From Oopsacas minuta (lineage: Eukaryota > Porifera > Hexactinellida > Lyssacinosida > Leucopsacidae): a stretch of DNA of 64,000 nucleotides. Within the stretch, counting starts at the first letter, position 1, and every line of letters starts with the position of its first letter. A program made the translations under genes and the position numbers. Positions 23,197-34,447 of the stretch are shown in pieces. The notes below the pieces were generated by a model. It ran no database searches. It was given only the letters and a program-made list of their open reading frames with translations, and was not told the origin of the DNA. The stretch covers positions 186,001 through 250,000 of the forward strand of contig JAKMXF010000155.1 of assembly GCA_024704765.1 (NCBI GenBank), read 5' to 3'.

Positions 23197-24000
23197 TTAA
23201 TCTGGCGTAGTAGTTTGCTTGGTATCATCATCCTCAATTTTTGGTGCCAAATAGAATTTTAGATATCCAATGTCTTGAATTTGATACTCTACAACAAGTG
23301 GATGTTCAGTTTTGAATGATAATATCACTCTTGGAGCCAAAGAAGTTGCTTTGGTAAAAAAGTTTAAATATCTTAGAGCAAAAGTGAGAAGAACAGCCTC
23401 GTTAAGTTCAATATTTACGGTATCATCTAAATTTTCAGCTGTAATATTAGGTCTGAGACTAATTTTTCCTGAACCAATTGACCCTGATGATGTAAACTGT
23501 ACCCCATCTTTTGTACAAGCGATCTGAACTGATTCGCCAAGTAGTGACAAATCACGGCAAATACGTTGAAATTCATTAGAAGGCATTTTGACAATCGAAT
23601 CATATTCCATATCTGGAATTCCTAAATGTTCACTATCAATATTCATCAATTTTAAATCAAATTGTGACACCTTCTCAGAATTTGAACTTTCGAAAATGAA
23701 AGAAACATTATCGCTAGCTTCACTTGTACGAATAATTACAGAATCATCATTTGAAGAACATTTAAGAATTTTCGAAAGATTGGTAGAACTAAGACCCAGT
23801 GAAATATTCCGATCACATCTGTAAGGGTCAAACGCATCAGACTTGAGGTGTAAAGAAACCAAAGCAACATGACTGCTATCCATTCCTTGTAGACTAATTC
23901 CTGACCCTGAACATTCCCAATTTGCATCCTCGACAACATCTTTTATCGATTCAATTATCTTTTTCCAGAGAGACCCATTTAGTAGCCTTGCTTCAAACAT
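23197..24000 (-). CDS. PCNA: Proliferating cell nuclear antigen (sliding clamp)
   Basis: Homotrimeric ring that tethers DNA polymerases delta and epsilon to DNA and recruits replication and repair factors in the nucleus. The protein starts MFEARLLNGSLWKKI and has 267 residues, slightly more than the usual 260-261. Diagnostic stretches are GISLQGMDSSHVALVSLHL (about residues 34-52), LMNIDSEHLGIPDMEYD, which is the interdomain connecting loop where PIP-box partners bind (about 122-138), and ICRDLSLLGESVQIACTKDGVQF. The C-terminus FYLAPKIEDDD is followed by an unusual tail KQTTTPD. The gene is one open exon with no interruption. The ATG at 24000 is chosen because MFEARL is the universal PCNA N-terminus. 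It is flanked on both sides by repeats but is itself intact. The assignment is secure. Confidence 0.98.
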   Translation of the reverse strand: MFEARLLNGSLWKKIIESIKDVVEDANWECSGSGISLQGMDSSHVALVSLHLKSDAFDPYRCDRNISLGLSSTNLSKILKCSSNDDSVIIRTSEASDNVSFIFESSNSEKVSQFDLKLMNIDSEHLGIPDMEYDSIVKMPSNEFQRICRDLSLLGESVQIACTKDGVQFTSSGSIGSGKISLRPNITAENLDDTVNIELNEAVLLTFALRYLNFFTKATSLAPRVILSFKTEHPLVVEYQIQDIGYLKFYLAPKIEDDDTKQTTTPD

Positions 24001-24884
24001 CCAAAGAGATCTAAATTATGAATATTTCAAACAAAATACAATAAGTAAAAGATAATTAGGTAATACATAGCATTCCATACACTAAGGCAGGGATCTGTAA
24101 ACGTTTAGGGTTGGGGAAGCTTCACAATTTAAGACTCTCAGCGGGCCACAAAATTTCAAAACTGTATTCTATCCATAGCAAGCAGAATTAAATGCAATAT
24201 AGAATAAGCTGATCCAATTTTCACACTTTTAAATAATCATATTTAGATCTAGTTGTTGATTTATGGTTATTTACTATAAAAGTAAACAAATTACCAATTC
24301 TGAAAAACATTGAAAGGTTCCCGGATCTGTAAACACCTGCGATGAGTTCTAGTTGATCGTAATCTTTGAAATTTTTAGGAGGATATTGGAACATCGTCTA
24401 GTAACCAAAATGCAATATTATTCTAACAACTATATACCAGAAAACTTTTGAAATTTTATACTGGCCACTCAAAATATATTAAGAAAATTGAGCAAGGGTA
24501 TTTCCATAATCGACCTAGATAGTTGTTTCAAATCGCATAGAAAGTTAAGTAGGTGGATTAGAATATCGATTAATAGCAAGGAGCAACCATATTATACCTC
24601 ACTTTACTTGAAATATCAATTTATCTCAGGCTAAAGATTTTGAAATTTCAATAATCCTAACATTTCTACTTAAATTGTATGGCCTTTCAAATTACTTTGC
24701 TCAAGGGTGTGAGATCTCCCCCAAACCTTTGAGTTTTGTAATCTAGCATGTGTATGCCAAGTTATGCATTCTGAGGCATGAGAAAATGGCGGCTGTAAGG
24801 TTCATAGGAAAACGAGGAAGAAGAAACACCACTTTTTCCATGGAAAAAATTGTCATTTATTGCAAATAGTTTGTAAATTACATT
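24001..24884. other. 5' flank of PCNA; no other gene
   Basis: Contains a hAT-like end at 24088 (CAGGGATCTGTAAACG followed by GCGGGCCACA), for which I found no convincing partner end. The rest is AT-rich without open frames. Confidence 0.4.
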
Positions 24885-25225
24885 ACATATATGCATAAAT
24901 AGCTCATATACTCATAGTACAATATAGTATGTTTGATACCCATCCATATAGCGGCAATTCATGAGGTAATCTCATGTGTACCCCCCTCTGGAAGCCAAAA
25001 TCTGGTATACAGGGGGACGGGGGAAGTTGACCTTTAGGAGAAAATATCATAAAAACAATGTAAGCTTGGGCTATGAAATTTATACATCATGTCATAAACA
25101 TATAGTAAATACTATTCATACAATACTTCATATTTCATCAATTTTTACTAAAGGAGTGTCAATTTCGGTAACTTTACTCTTATGGCCGGGTTGTTTGAGG
25201 CCAAATTAGGGGATGCTAGCCAAAA
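24885..25225 (+). repeat. Interspersed repeat R2, copy 1
   Basis: It aligns by eye with 37480..37795 in the same orientation. Shared stretches include ATATCATAAAAACAAT, ACATCATGT, ATATTTCATCAAT, GGTTTGAGGCCAAA and GATGCTAGCCAAA. It is non-coding, about 320-340 bp, probably an old transposon-derived repeat. Confidence 0.7.
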
Positions 25226-25373
25226 ATCTAAAATATCAGATAATATTTAAGATAGAGCTCTAAAATTTTTACCACTTCTTCATAAGATAAAGAACTATCG
25301 AAAATAGGAATAAAAGCAATTTAGGGGTAAAAGAGGAAAAAATTGGAAACTCGTGCTATACTAACCCCTTATG

Positions 25374-25680
25374 CAGGGTTCTATCTACTGAGGGTGGGGT
25401 CGGGGGAAGCTTCCTCCCCAAACACTTCAGCTTCCCCCCCCAAAAATCTCATAAAATGTACTATTAATCGCAATATATTATTCAATTGATAAATTATTAG
25501 AATATCAATTCATTGTGAAAATACTATTTGAAGTGTAAATAAATAACAAATGGGAAATCTTCATTATTAGGAATTAAATTAAAGGTTTGGTGTTTACTTC
25601 AAGGTTGTAATATTTTGATAATTGGGTACTAAGGATTTCAAAGCTTCCCCCCCAAATTTAACATCCTAGATAGAACCCTG
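25374..25680. mobile_element. Miniature hAT-like element
   Basis: The left end CAGGGTTCTATCTACTG and the right end (inward) CAGGGTTCTATCTAGGATG are inverted repeats. Both are followed by a GGGGGAAGCTT-type segment. No coding capacity in 307 bp. The end sequence resembles CAGGGTTTCATACAG of the hAT at 6700..11020. I saw no matching 8-bp flanks. Confidence 0.6.
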
Positions 25681-26311
25681 CTAGGGGATATTCATTTTGT
25701 ATAATATATAAATTATTGTGATGTATTTGAATTGGCGAATTTGAATGTATTAACTGCATTTTACCCACACTGATTATTTGCCATATGTAATAGGAAGTGC
25801 GTAAATAATGTGAAGGCATAGCACAGAGGTAAGGAAACTATCACTGGTTGTGGTAATAGAGGTATAAACTGTCATGGTGAGGAGACTGTCATACAACATG
25901 ACAAAGGGTGGATCTGCATATCGATTGATAACATTTAGATCCCTGAAAAATTTAATACAGGTTTGTAGTGTTGGGAACCTATTGTTACGCTACGCACTGT
26001 CCTGTTGATTGGAATTCTCGGCTACCCTGGGACTCATGATTATTCTGCCCCGTGGCCAATAATTTCTCTCTGTGACCTTGCCTGGAACCTCTAGCACTAA
26101 TGCACTGCCAAAACTGTCCAGAATCACTGCATCATAGGATGAAAATTTCATTAAATTGCACAATGTCATCGGTAATAAGCTTATTGTTCTTTGTTGTTAA
26201 AGTATTATTTGTTAACAAATTCTACTAGCAAGGTACACAATATGGATTCACTAATATACAAACCTGTTAACACAGATTGTAATTTTAGATTTTGTATTAG
26301 CTGCAGTCATA
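25681..26311. other. No recognisable gene
   Basis: AT-rich with scattered short frames; nothing assignable. Confidence 0.4.
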
Positions 26312-27168
26312 GCCTACTAAACATAAGGCCAAACAGTAACTCCTAAATTTTGAACCAGGGATGCAGTATTAGCTGCAGGGATATATATATGGTTTCTATA
26401 TTTATAGAAGCAGTGCATTTTGGATGATGCAACCATGTTGGTAGAACAAGAAATTCTATACCATTACATGATAAAAAATAAAGGAAAGGTGGCTAGTTGT
26501 TGGGTTGGACAGAGGCCATGGAAAAAATTTTTTAATAGTATTTAATTATAATCTGAGATGAGAATAGCCATTAAATACCATGAAGCTGACTTCCCATACT
26601 CTTGTAATATATTTTGAAATGATATTTCGTGCAAATGTGACAATGCTTTTTTCAAGATTGCTGGATATTTTTCAATTATTTCAGAACAAAATGTATTAAA
26701 AGGATATAGGAAACTTGGTGTATAGTATAATTTGGATATTCTGATTTACAAGAATTTTAACGATTCTCGAGTATGATTGAATAATATTAAAAATTTGTCA
26801 TCCATGGTCTCTATCGTAACTCAACAACTAGCCAACTTATGCATGACACATTATTGACATTTTGTATTAATGTATCTATAGATCATTTACTATATTCACT
26901 CTGAGATAATAAATGCAATATTTAGCGTCTAGATGGCATCAAAGAATGATATATTTTTAATAAATAAATCCTCACTAGTCACATAATTTTAACACATTCC
27001 TAAAACATTTTAGAATATATTGGTATAAAATTTGATGTTGTACAAATATGTAGTACATTTATTCATGCAAAATATACCGTTCTGCAATAAAAAAGCTATG
27101 TAAATAAATTATTTCAGCGAATACTGCATCCTGGTACTTTTACTGTTAAGGTCTTATGTTTAGTAGGC
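26312..27168. mobile_element. Non-autonomous inverted-repeat element with TA flanks
   Basis: GCCTACTAAACATAAG begins at 26312 and its reverse complement ends at 27168. The repeat continues inward, with small gaps, to GATGCAGTATT (about 65 bp). TA lies on both outer sides (26310..26311 and 27169..27170). The 857-bp interior has no open frame of note, so this is a miniature element mobilised in trans. Confidence 0.65.
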
Positions 27169-27399
27169 TAGGTTGCTGTAAACCTCAAAGTCTTATTGGT
27201 ATATGGTAGAGACTAGTGATAATACCGACATTGATAATTTTCAGCTATTGCCGCAAAGCTATACGCTGGCTATCAGTCGACCGAAAGAATTTTCCCCGTC
27301 AATATTCATACTTCTCCAGTAATTGAGGATGATAACCCAAATTATGAGATTCTTTACGATAATTTGAATGATAGTAATAGTTAATCACATTCATCCAAA

Positions 27400-28330
27400 T
27401 TTTCACAATGAGGATGGAAATGAAAATATGAACAACATTTCATTGGATAAGGCTGAAAGTGTACAAAGTCAAACTTCAACAAAAGTCCCTTGGATTTATA
27501 CTTAAGCGTGCTAGCCTCTCAGCAACTACATTAATTAGGTGTTTATGTCAAAAACTAATGATACGAAAATTAATATTACATGGACTAATCAAGATATACA
27601 TAATCAATTTCAACCAAGTATAGAAGAGAGAATTTTGACGCTACGAAATTTATAGACTATCTGCAAGAAAGTAAATATGGAAACGCTTATGATCAGGGCG
27701 TAGCTACGACCGCTCGAAGGGTGCGACATAGGTGAGGCATTGCCGTGCATTTAGTATATTTCTATGTAAACCTTGGTGAGAACACGCAAATTAGGTGCGG
27801 CATGTGCCGCACCCTAGCTACGCCTTTGCTTATGATATACGCTACAAACAGTGGAGGATGGTTCTCTGAGTGAACTTTCTAGACTTTAACTTATAGCTTT
27901 GAACGCTGGTCCCAGAATCTCGGTCATAATCCATTAATATTTGATACAAGTCATGGAACGAAAAAATACCCACTTAAATTTTATGCCTTACTACGATTGA
28001 TAATTATTCGAAACCTTTTTTGCTATTATTGCCTGTTCTCTAATTGATCGTGAACCCAGGAATCATTTGAATTGTGTTTTACTCAATTTCTAAAGGATTT
28101 TTACCACCAAAATTATAATAACAGATGGTGACCCTACGATGGCTTGTGCAAGTATAATTTCCTTGCATTACACTTCTCATTTGCACCTTTCATATTGGGA
28201 AAATGTAGTATCGCAACCCCTGTATAGTTGGCGAGGTGAAAGATTAAACAATAATTGTACCACATTCCTGCAATCTGGAACAAGCAAGAAACAGGATTCT
28301 AATTCTCGTTTACAATCTGATAAAGAGTAA
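27400..28330 (+). pseudogene. MULE/FAR1-type transposase remnant
   Basis: Across several broken frames one reads FDTSHGTKKYPLKFYALL near 27935, then FFAIIACSLIDREPRNHLNC near 28015, and IIITDGDPTMACA near 28105. A histidine/tryptophan segment (SYWENVVSQPL) follows near 28195. This order, D in the first block, (A/C)..ID-E in the middle and TDGDP..M..A, is that of MULE-type transposases. The reading is interrupted by a 134-bp inserted element at 27694..27827 and by many stops. It is clearly dead, and its termini are not identified. Confidence 0.6.
27694..27827. mobile_element. 134-bp miniature element with 9-bp flanking repeat
   Basis: The left end is CAGGGCGTAGCTACG. The right end, read inward, is AAAGGCGTAGCTAGGGTGCG, and GGGTGCG also follows on the left, so the whole unit folds on itself. 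GCTTATGAT is present directly on both sides (27685..27693 and 27828..27836). An 8-9-bp duplication with CAGGG ends points to the hAT superfamily. It sits inside the MULE remnant. Confidence 0.7.
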
Positions 28331-28412
28331 TAATTTAGTTGAATAAGTTCGATCTAGGCAAGAAATGGCCAATGAATATGTTGACCCCCTTATGGCATTA
28401 AATTATATACTA

Positions 28413-29756
28413 CAGGGTGTACATAATTGATGACTATTTCACTATACCTATATACCATACAACGGCACTCATATTTATTTAACTATAGTAAAAGGTTTGC
28501 CATTATCCGATTATATCAATCCTTTAGTACCATTTATTTATGCATTTTCAAACTAATGTTCATGTCTATGTCCAAAAATATTTAATAGTTTATGCTCCCT
28601 AATATCTTAGCAATATCATGGTCAAAGAACACAAGATTAATATTAGAAACCAGGCTGTAGGGATGTTATTAGGTGGTATGATGCAAAGGCGCGTTTGCAA
28701 TTTACTTGGAGCATCCTTGCGTACTGTCGGACGATGGTGGACCCAATACCAGAAGGGAATCTCATTGGAAAATAAATGTGGTAGAGGACTGAAGGTTTCG
28801 TTATCAAAAATTGGAAAATCGTCATTTCTAAGTCACTAACAAAGAAACACCAATCTACAAGAAAATTGTCGGGAAAACTTAAGTCTAAGGGTATTATAGC
28901 ATCACATATGACTGTCCAAAGGTATCTCAAGAATTCTATTGGAGCAACTAGTTATAAAAGACCGCTTCAGCCAAGATTATCCGAAAAACAGATTAAAGAT
29001 CGGATTTCTTTCTGTAAACAGACAGTCAATTGGACTGTTCAAGATTGGCGTATGGTGTTATTTTCTGATGAATCCCCCTATGAATTATTCCACATACCTA
29101 ATAGACAAAATGATCGTGTATGGGCAAGGAAGAAAGAATCAGTGGCCCCTCTGAGAAAATTAAATTTCCTTCTAAGATACATGATTGGGGAATGATGTCA
29201 TACAATGCGATATCAGAACTGCATATTATACCTAAGTCCTGTACAGTTACTGCAAAATATTATATCGAAGAAATACTGAAGAAGTCTCTGAAGATCGCAC
29301 TAAGGAGGAAAAGGAAGACTGGAGCTGTTCTAGTCAGAAGATTACTCTCAAACATGTCCAGGTACATCTTTCAGCAGGACGGGGCACCAGCTCATAATGC
29401 CATAAAGACTCAAGATTGGTGTAAAGACAATCTGAATTCCTTTTGGGAGAAAGGTATTTGGCCAGGCAACTCGCCAGGCTTAAACCCAATAGAGAATTTA
29501 CGGGCCATCATCCAAAGCAAAATTAATGAAATGGAAGTAGCAACCAATCTAAATATGCTTGAAAAACAGCTGAAACTGGCATTCTCTCAGATTTCCCCTG
29601 AGATTCTCGACAATCTGGTGAGTGGTATGCCTGAAAGGATTAAAACTTGTCTCAAATATAAAGGCAGATATATAGGAAAATAGATTGGACAGTGAATTCA
29701 TCGAACGTTAATTCATGCATATTTTTTCTGTAAGTCATCAATTATGTTACACCCTG
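28413..29756 (+). mobile_element. Tc1-like element C
   Basis: The terminal inverted repeats are CAGGGTGTACATAATTGATG on the left and CAGGGTGTAACATAATTGATG inward from the right, with TA on both sides (28411..28412 and 29757..29758). Length is 1344 bp. Confidence 0.9.
28618..29683 (+). pseudogene. Tc1-like DD34E transposase C, two frameshifts
   Basis: The start MVKEHKINIRNQAVGMLLGG at 28618 opens the helix-turn-helix (LGASLRTVGRWWTQY). Frame changes lie near 28790-28800 and 29120-29190. Otherwise the protein is complete: FSDESPYELFHIPNRQNDRVW with the first D, QQDGAPAHNA with the second, and NPIENLRAII with the glutamate (a W in relatives A and B is R here), ending GRYIGK. It is closely related in layout to copies A and B. 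Confidence 0.85.
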
Positions 29757-30652
29757 TAAATGATTTTTCTTTCGGCATAAATGTTCAGAATAAATCATAA
29801 ATCTATCTGCGTGCATTATGACAACCTGAACTCAAAACATCCATCAATTGTGTAGAGCGTGGCCTTAGACTTTGGTATGGCAGGACTGGTGTTATGCAAT
29901 ACAATGTTAGTTGTACTACCGATGAGTGGCTGAGCGTGTTCGATTATATTAGATGGCTAGACCGGCTGTCAAGAGCAGACTACGGTGTGTAGAAGTGGTA
30001 GACGTTCATCACGCAGACTCTTGTATATGCCCTCAACTTGCAGAAAAAAAATCATATGATATGCAAGGCCAAATATGCAACAAGCAACAATTTTGAAATT
30101 TCTCCAAGAAAATTTCCGTTCCGTTCAGTGAATCCCAATAAATTCATGTAAATTTCATATTATTGAAAAGAATATTTGGGCATAAATAATCAGTGCTCAC
30201 GCCTGTTTTAAATTGCTTCCGCCGCTACTGCTCTGGATACTAAAATTGGACGTACTACCTAAGTCCTATCCGAATATTCTTCATATACAATTAGTACAAT
30301 AATGCATAATCTGCTTTGGAGAAAGGACGTACTACGAGAGTACGTCCTTGAGTAGATTATGTACCAAAAAATGCACAGTAGCAATTAGGTAAGAACATCG
30401 CAAGAATGATTAATAATGAAATTCAACCAAATATGAATATTTTATTAAAACACTAATTCAATGGTTTTAGATTGAAAATTTCTTTTTTGCATATTTACCA
30501 ACCTCTTTTACAAATATCCCTAGATTTTCAAAATTTTCCACTTGATCTTGGGAGAATCCAGGGATCCCGTGAGGGTTGGCAAGTATGAGTTTGTTTCTTC
30601 TAGCCTACATCAAGTGATGGGACTGACAAACATTTATGATGGGGCCTGACCC
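29757..30652. other. No gene; one strong hairpin
   Basis: AT-rich, with a hairpin AAGGACGTACT (30323..30333) and AGTACGTCCTT (30339..30349) that extends weakly outward (CATAATCTGCT...AGTAGATTATG). The phrase GGACGTACTAC also occurs near 30249. No coding region is supported. Confidence 0.45.
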
Positions 30653-30890
30653 CAGTGGCGTGGTGCTATTTGCCCCCCAAATATTCTCCGACTTCGCACA
30701 TCATTACTCCAAGGGACCAGAAAAATGTCAACTTTCTGGGCTAATGGCAAATCAAACGTTATTTCTTTCGATGACTTTCGCTCCTGGACCCTACTGACTG
30801 TCTACAGTGCCCATAGACCCTCATCTAGAACTTGTTGCACACTAGATTGAATTTGTGTCCCCCAGATTTCAAACCCACACGACGTCAATG
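30653..30890. mobile_element. Possible miniature hAT-like element
   Basis: The left end is CAGTGGCGTGGTG and the right end, inward, is CATTGACGTCGTG. The 8-bp flanks CCTGACCC and CCTAGCCC agree at six positions. There is no coding content. Support is moderate because the repeats are short and imperfect. Confidence 0.45.
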
Positions 30891-31416
30891 CCTAGCCCCA
30901 TCTTTAGGACAGCAACTTGTGGACATTAGGTCGCGGCACTTCATAGAAATACCAAATGATGCAAATTGACTGTATATCTAGGAATGTAAATAAATATAAC
31001 TCCTTTTAGATACGACTCAAATAATGTTCACATTATCCCATCGTGGTACCACTATTCCAGTGATAACCCACTTCGGCCTCATGTGTCACAAGAATGTATA
31101 AGTTAACTACTCAGTCATATTATCAGGGTATGGGAAGTTGGGTATATACTATAGGTCGATAAGATGATCATTGGCGGGTCTAGGGGGATCCCAGGGTGCC
31201 ATGGATCCCCCATTCAGTCCTGTGGTTAGACTCCATGTCCAGCTAGCTTGCTAGCTAGATAATTGTCTATTGTTATAGGCTAAGCTACTAGTAATGATTT
31301 TGTACCTTGTTGATGTGTATCCATTGTATCAATCGCCAGAGGAGCTCTTTTTGAAGCAGCAAAAGCCTCAAGGTATCAAGCTTGGTATTTAAATTTTAGC
31401 TAGCTATTAAACGTTG

Positions 31417-31457
31417 CCAAGGAATTGGATTTTCCCTGGGAAAATCCGATTCCTTGG
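31417..31457. repeat. Hairpin inside the hAT element
   Basis: CCAAGGAATTGGATTTTCCC is followed directly by its near-perfect complement GGGAAAATCCGATTCCTTGG, with one mismatch and a one-base centre. It lies between the left terminal repeat and the transposase start. Confidence 0.75.
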
Positions 31458-31764
31458 TCCACGTGCTGTCGTAATGACTAGCCAGATTAGAGGTTTACTG
31501 TGTCAGCCATCACCATGAGCATGGACAAGAGAAAGAAGCCCTCTGGGACACCCTCTATTACAAGTTTTTTGCTAAGAAGAGTAGACTTGGTAGGTCAACA
31601 TCTATAAAACTTATGGATATTTGAATCACTTAGTTACTAGCACAATGACATATACTGCTACAAGTGTAACTGTTTCTAACCAGTGAAACCATACAATTAA
31701 TAATAGCACGCTTAATACCATAGGTGACAACACACAGAGAGAAGATACAGAGGATACAGCTTCC

Positions 31765-34138
31765 ATGCACACTGACAGTGATAGTGATAGTGTAGGTGAT
31801 AGCAGTGGGAGTGATGTTAGAAGTGAGGGTGAAGTTGATAGTCTTGTTGAGTGTGATATTGATAAACTCCAAGATTCACATATCGTTCTGCAACAGCTCT
31901 CAAGAGATCAGAAACATCGAATTCTAATGACTGAGCCAAATAGAGATCCTTCATCCTACCCTCGTACCCGCCCATATCCATCTTGCTCACTTAAACAGTT
32001 TCAGCCATCATGGATGAAGCAGCACCCCTGGTTGCACTACAGCCAGTTTGTAGATGGTACTTTCTGCCTTGTTTGCTCCAAGCAATGATGGTGGTCAGGA
32101 TTTAGGACAGTTTGTAACTTCATCTTTTAAGTGCTGGACAAAGATGGCCATGAAACCAATTACACGTGCTAGCAAGGAGTATCATCGCAGTGCAATGACC
32201 AGAATGAGGGAGTTCTTGGCCCGGTACGAGGATCCATCTCAGAGTGTTGGCACTATGTTGGACACCCAGGCACAGAGAGTAATGGATAACAACCAGAAGG
32301 TGATTGAGTCTCTGTTTAAGATAGTCATTCTCTGTGGGAAACAAGGCCTGGCTATGCGCGGTCACCGAGATGACAGAGTCCAATAGGAGGAGGAAGACGA
32401 AGGCTCAAATGAAGGTAACTTTGTCCAATTGGTCCGTTTTCGCGTAGAGACAGACAAAGTTCTGGCTGATTATCTTGCCAAGGGTCCGAAGAATGCTCGC
32501 TACACATCTAAAACCATTCAAAATGAGCTGGTGGGAGTTGTAGGTGACAAGATTCGTAGTGACATCATCGAAGAAGTCAAGGGTGCCAAGTTCTATTCCT
32601 TCATCGCGGATGAGGTGACTGACGCATCCAACAAGGAAGAGCTGTTCCTTGTTATTCGATATGTCCATGAGGGTCAGATCAGAAAGGTGTTCGTGAATTT
32701 TGTCGAGGTTCAGCGGATCACAGGACGGGTATTGGGTGAGGCCATTCTGAAATGGCTCAGAGATAACAATACCTCCCCAGCAGATATGCGTGGCCAGTGC
32801 TATGATGGTGCGTCAAACATGGCTGGAGCCAGATTAGGAGTGAGGTCAGTTGTACAAGCAGTTGCTTCCTAAGGTCATGTACTTTCGTTGTGCGGCTCAT
32901 CGCTTAAACCTCGCTGTGGTCTCCGCATGTAGCATTCAGGCATTTAAAAATGCAGAATCCTATGTAGGTGAGATATCGAGGTTTTTCAGCTTCTCGGCCA
33001 AGAGACAACGATTGTTAGACAAAGCAATTGAAGCTTCCAATCACACTTCCAAAGCTAGGAAACTGAAGGATTCCTGCAGAACGCGATGGGTGAAGCGAAT
33101 TGATTCGTATGCTGTTTTTTTAGAGCTACTTTCACCTCTCCACACGTGTCTCCAAGCCATGGTCGATCGCAATTCACACACAGAGCTAGGTACAGATTGG
33201 AGCTGGGATGGGGAAACCATCACTAAAGCAAACGGCTTTCTCTTTCAGCTTTAATCCTCCACATTCTTGATCTCTTTCCAGATTCTGATGCATTTTTTTC
33301 AGATCCTTAGAGAGTTAACGATCAAGCTCCAGATGAAAGCTGTTGATGTGGTGTATGCCTACAAACTAGTGAATAGAGTGGCGTCAACTTTAGAATCCAT
33401 GAGGAGCAGGTCAACTACCGAATTCCAGAAACAGTTTACTGAGGCTACAAAACTTGGCAAGCTGCTCTTCGGAAATGAGTTCCAGCAAACCACACTAAGG
33501 CTCACTGGTCGTCAAGCACACCGTAGCAATCCCCCATCAGCAACACCAGAGGAGTATTACAGAATTTCCATCTACAACGAGTTCTTGTCTCACATGTTAG
33601 CCGAGCTTGAGGCGAGGTTTGTCAAAAATCCTTCACAGGACATTGTGACTGGTTTGTTCTATCTTGTCCCCGGTGAGTGTGTTCAGCTAGACGAAGACAG
33701 TGACATTCCAGAAGAGCTGACTAAAGTGGTTGGGCATTTTGAATGTGATCTCCCGCATGCTGTGATGTTCCGTATAGAATACAGCTCCTGGGTGAGAGAA
33801 TGGAAGGAATGCTCAACATCAGTACTAGTGTCATTAGCAGATGCTCTACAGAAATGTAGCACTATCTCTTACCCAAACTTGACGGTTCTCCGGAAGATAG
33901 CACTGACGTTGCCAATAACATCTTGTGAGAGCGAGAGAAGTTTCAGTCAGTTAAACTCATCAAGACTGCAAGGAGAGCCACCATAACTGAGTCAAGGCTG
34001 AATTCATTAGCCTTGATGAAGATCAACAGAGATCGTTGCAACAAGCTCTCATCTGTGGAATACATTAAAGAGCTAGTTAAAACAGTTACTCAACTCCATC
34101 CCCGAAGAATGAAGCTTCCATTCATGCTAGAAGATTAA
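31765..34138 (+). pseudogene. hAT transposase (ZMYM1/52-kDa-repressor type), frameshifted
   Basis: The ATG at 31765 opens an acidic serine-rich region, followed by the TTF-type zinc finger (YPSCSLKQFQPSWMKQHPWL, FCLVCSKQ). After a frame change near 32060 comes a long segment with NARYTSKTIQNELV, FYSFIADEVTDASNKEELFL and RGQCYDGASNMAG. In a new frame near 32870 are FRCAAHRLNLAVVSAC and SCRTRWVKRIDSY. A further segment from 33267 ends with the dimerisation motif TLPITSCESERSFSQL. One more frame change there restores IKTARRATITESRLNSLALM and the end PFMLED at 34138. About 700 residues can be traced. There are at least four frame changes and one in-frame stop near 32384, so this copy is not functional. 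Confidence 0.85.
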
Positions 34139-34447
34139 CATTAACTGAAACTTGTTCAATAATTATTATCATGTATTTCTTTTATACTAGCTGATAGCCT
34201 TACCTGAGAATAACATTGTGATTCACAACTACTCATGTCAATCCATCTCACATGATTCAAGGATGGCTGTTAGCTTCTTGTTGTATATGTATACGTATAC
34301 TCATATACTGTCCTGACCTCTTATGCGGCCTTTCCTAATTAAGGGTCATCACGTGACCGGAAAATGCGTGGCCCCCTCCAAAAAATCCGGCGCGCCTGCG
34401 CGCCATAGTTTGGAACCCCCGTTTTGAATTGTCTAGATCCGCCACTG

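Larger units (their letters stand above)
31169..34447 (+). mobile_element. hAT transposon with TTF-finger transposase
   Basis: The left end is CATTGGCGGGTCTAGG and the right end, inward, is CAGTGGCGGATCTAG. ATGAT lies directly outside both ends, but a full 8-bp duplication is not seen. The element is 3.3 kb and visibly richer in G and C than its surroundings, which suggests recent arrival. It encloses a complete but frameshifted transposase and, near its left end, a hairpin at 31417..31457. Confidence 0.75.

Noticed and set aside
24088-24350. A miniature hAT starting CAGGGATCTGTAAACG
   Set aside because: The later phrase GGATCTGTAAACACCTGC is in direct, not inverted, orientation, and no matching octamer flanks were found.
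29900-30010. tRNA or small nuclear RNA
   Set aside because: No tRNA-like TTCGA arm with matching acceptor stem and no recognisable snRNA core.
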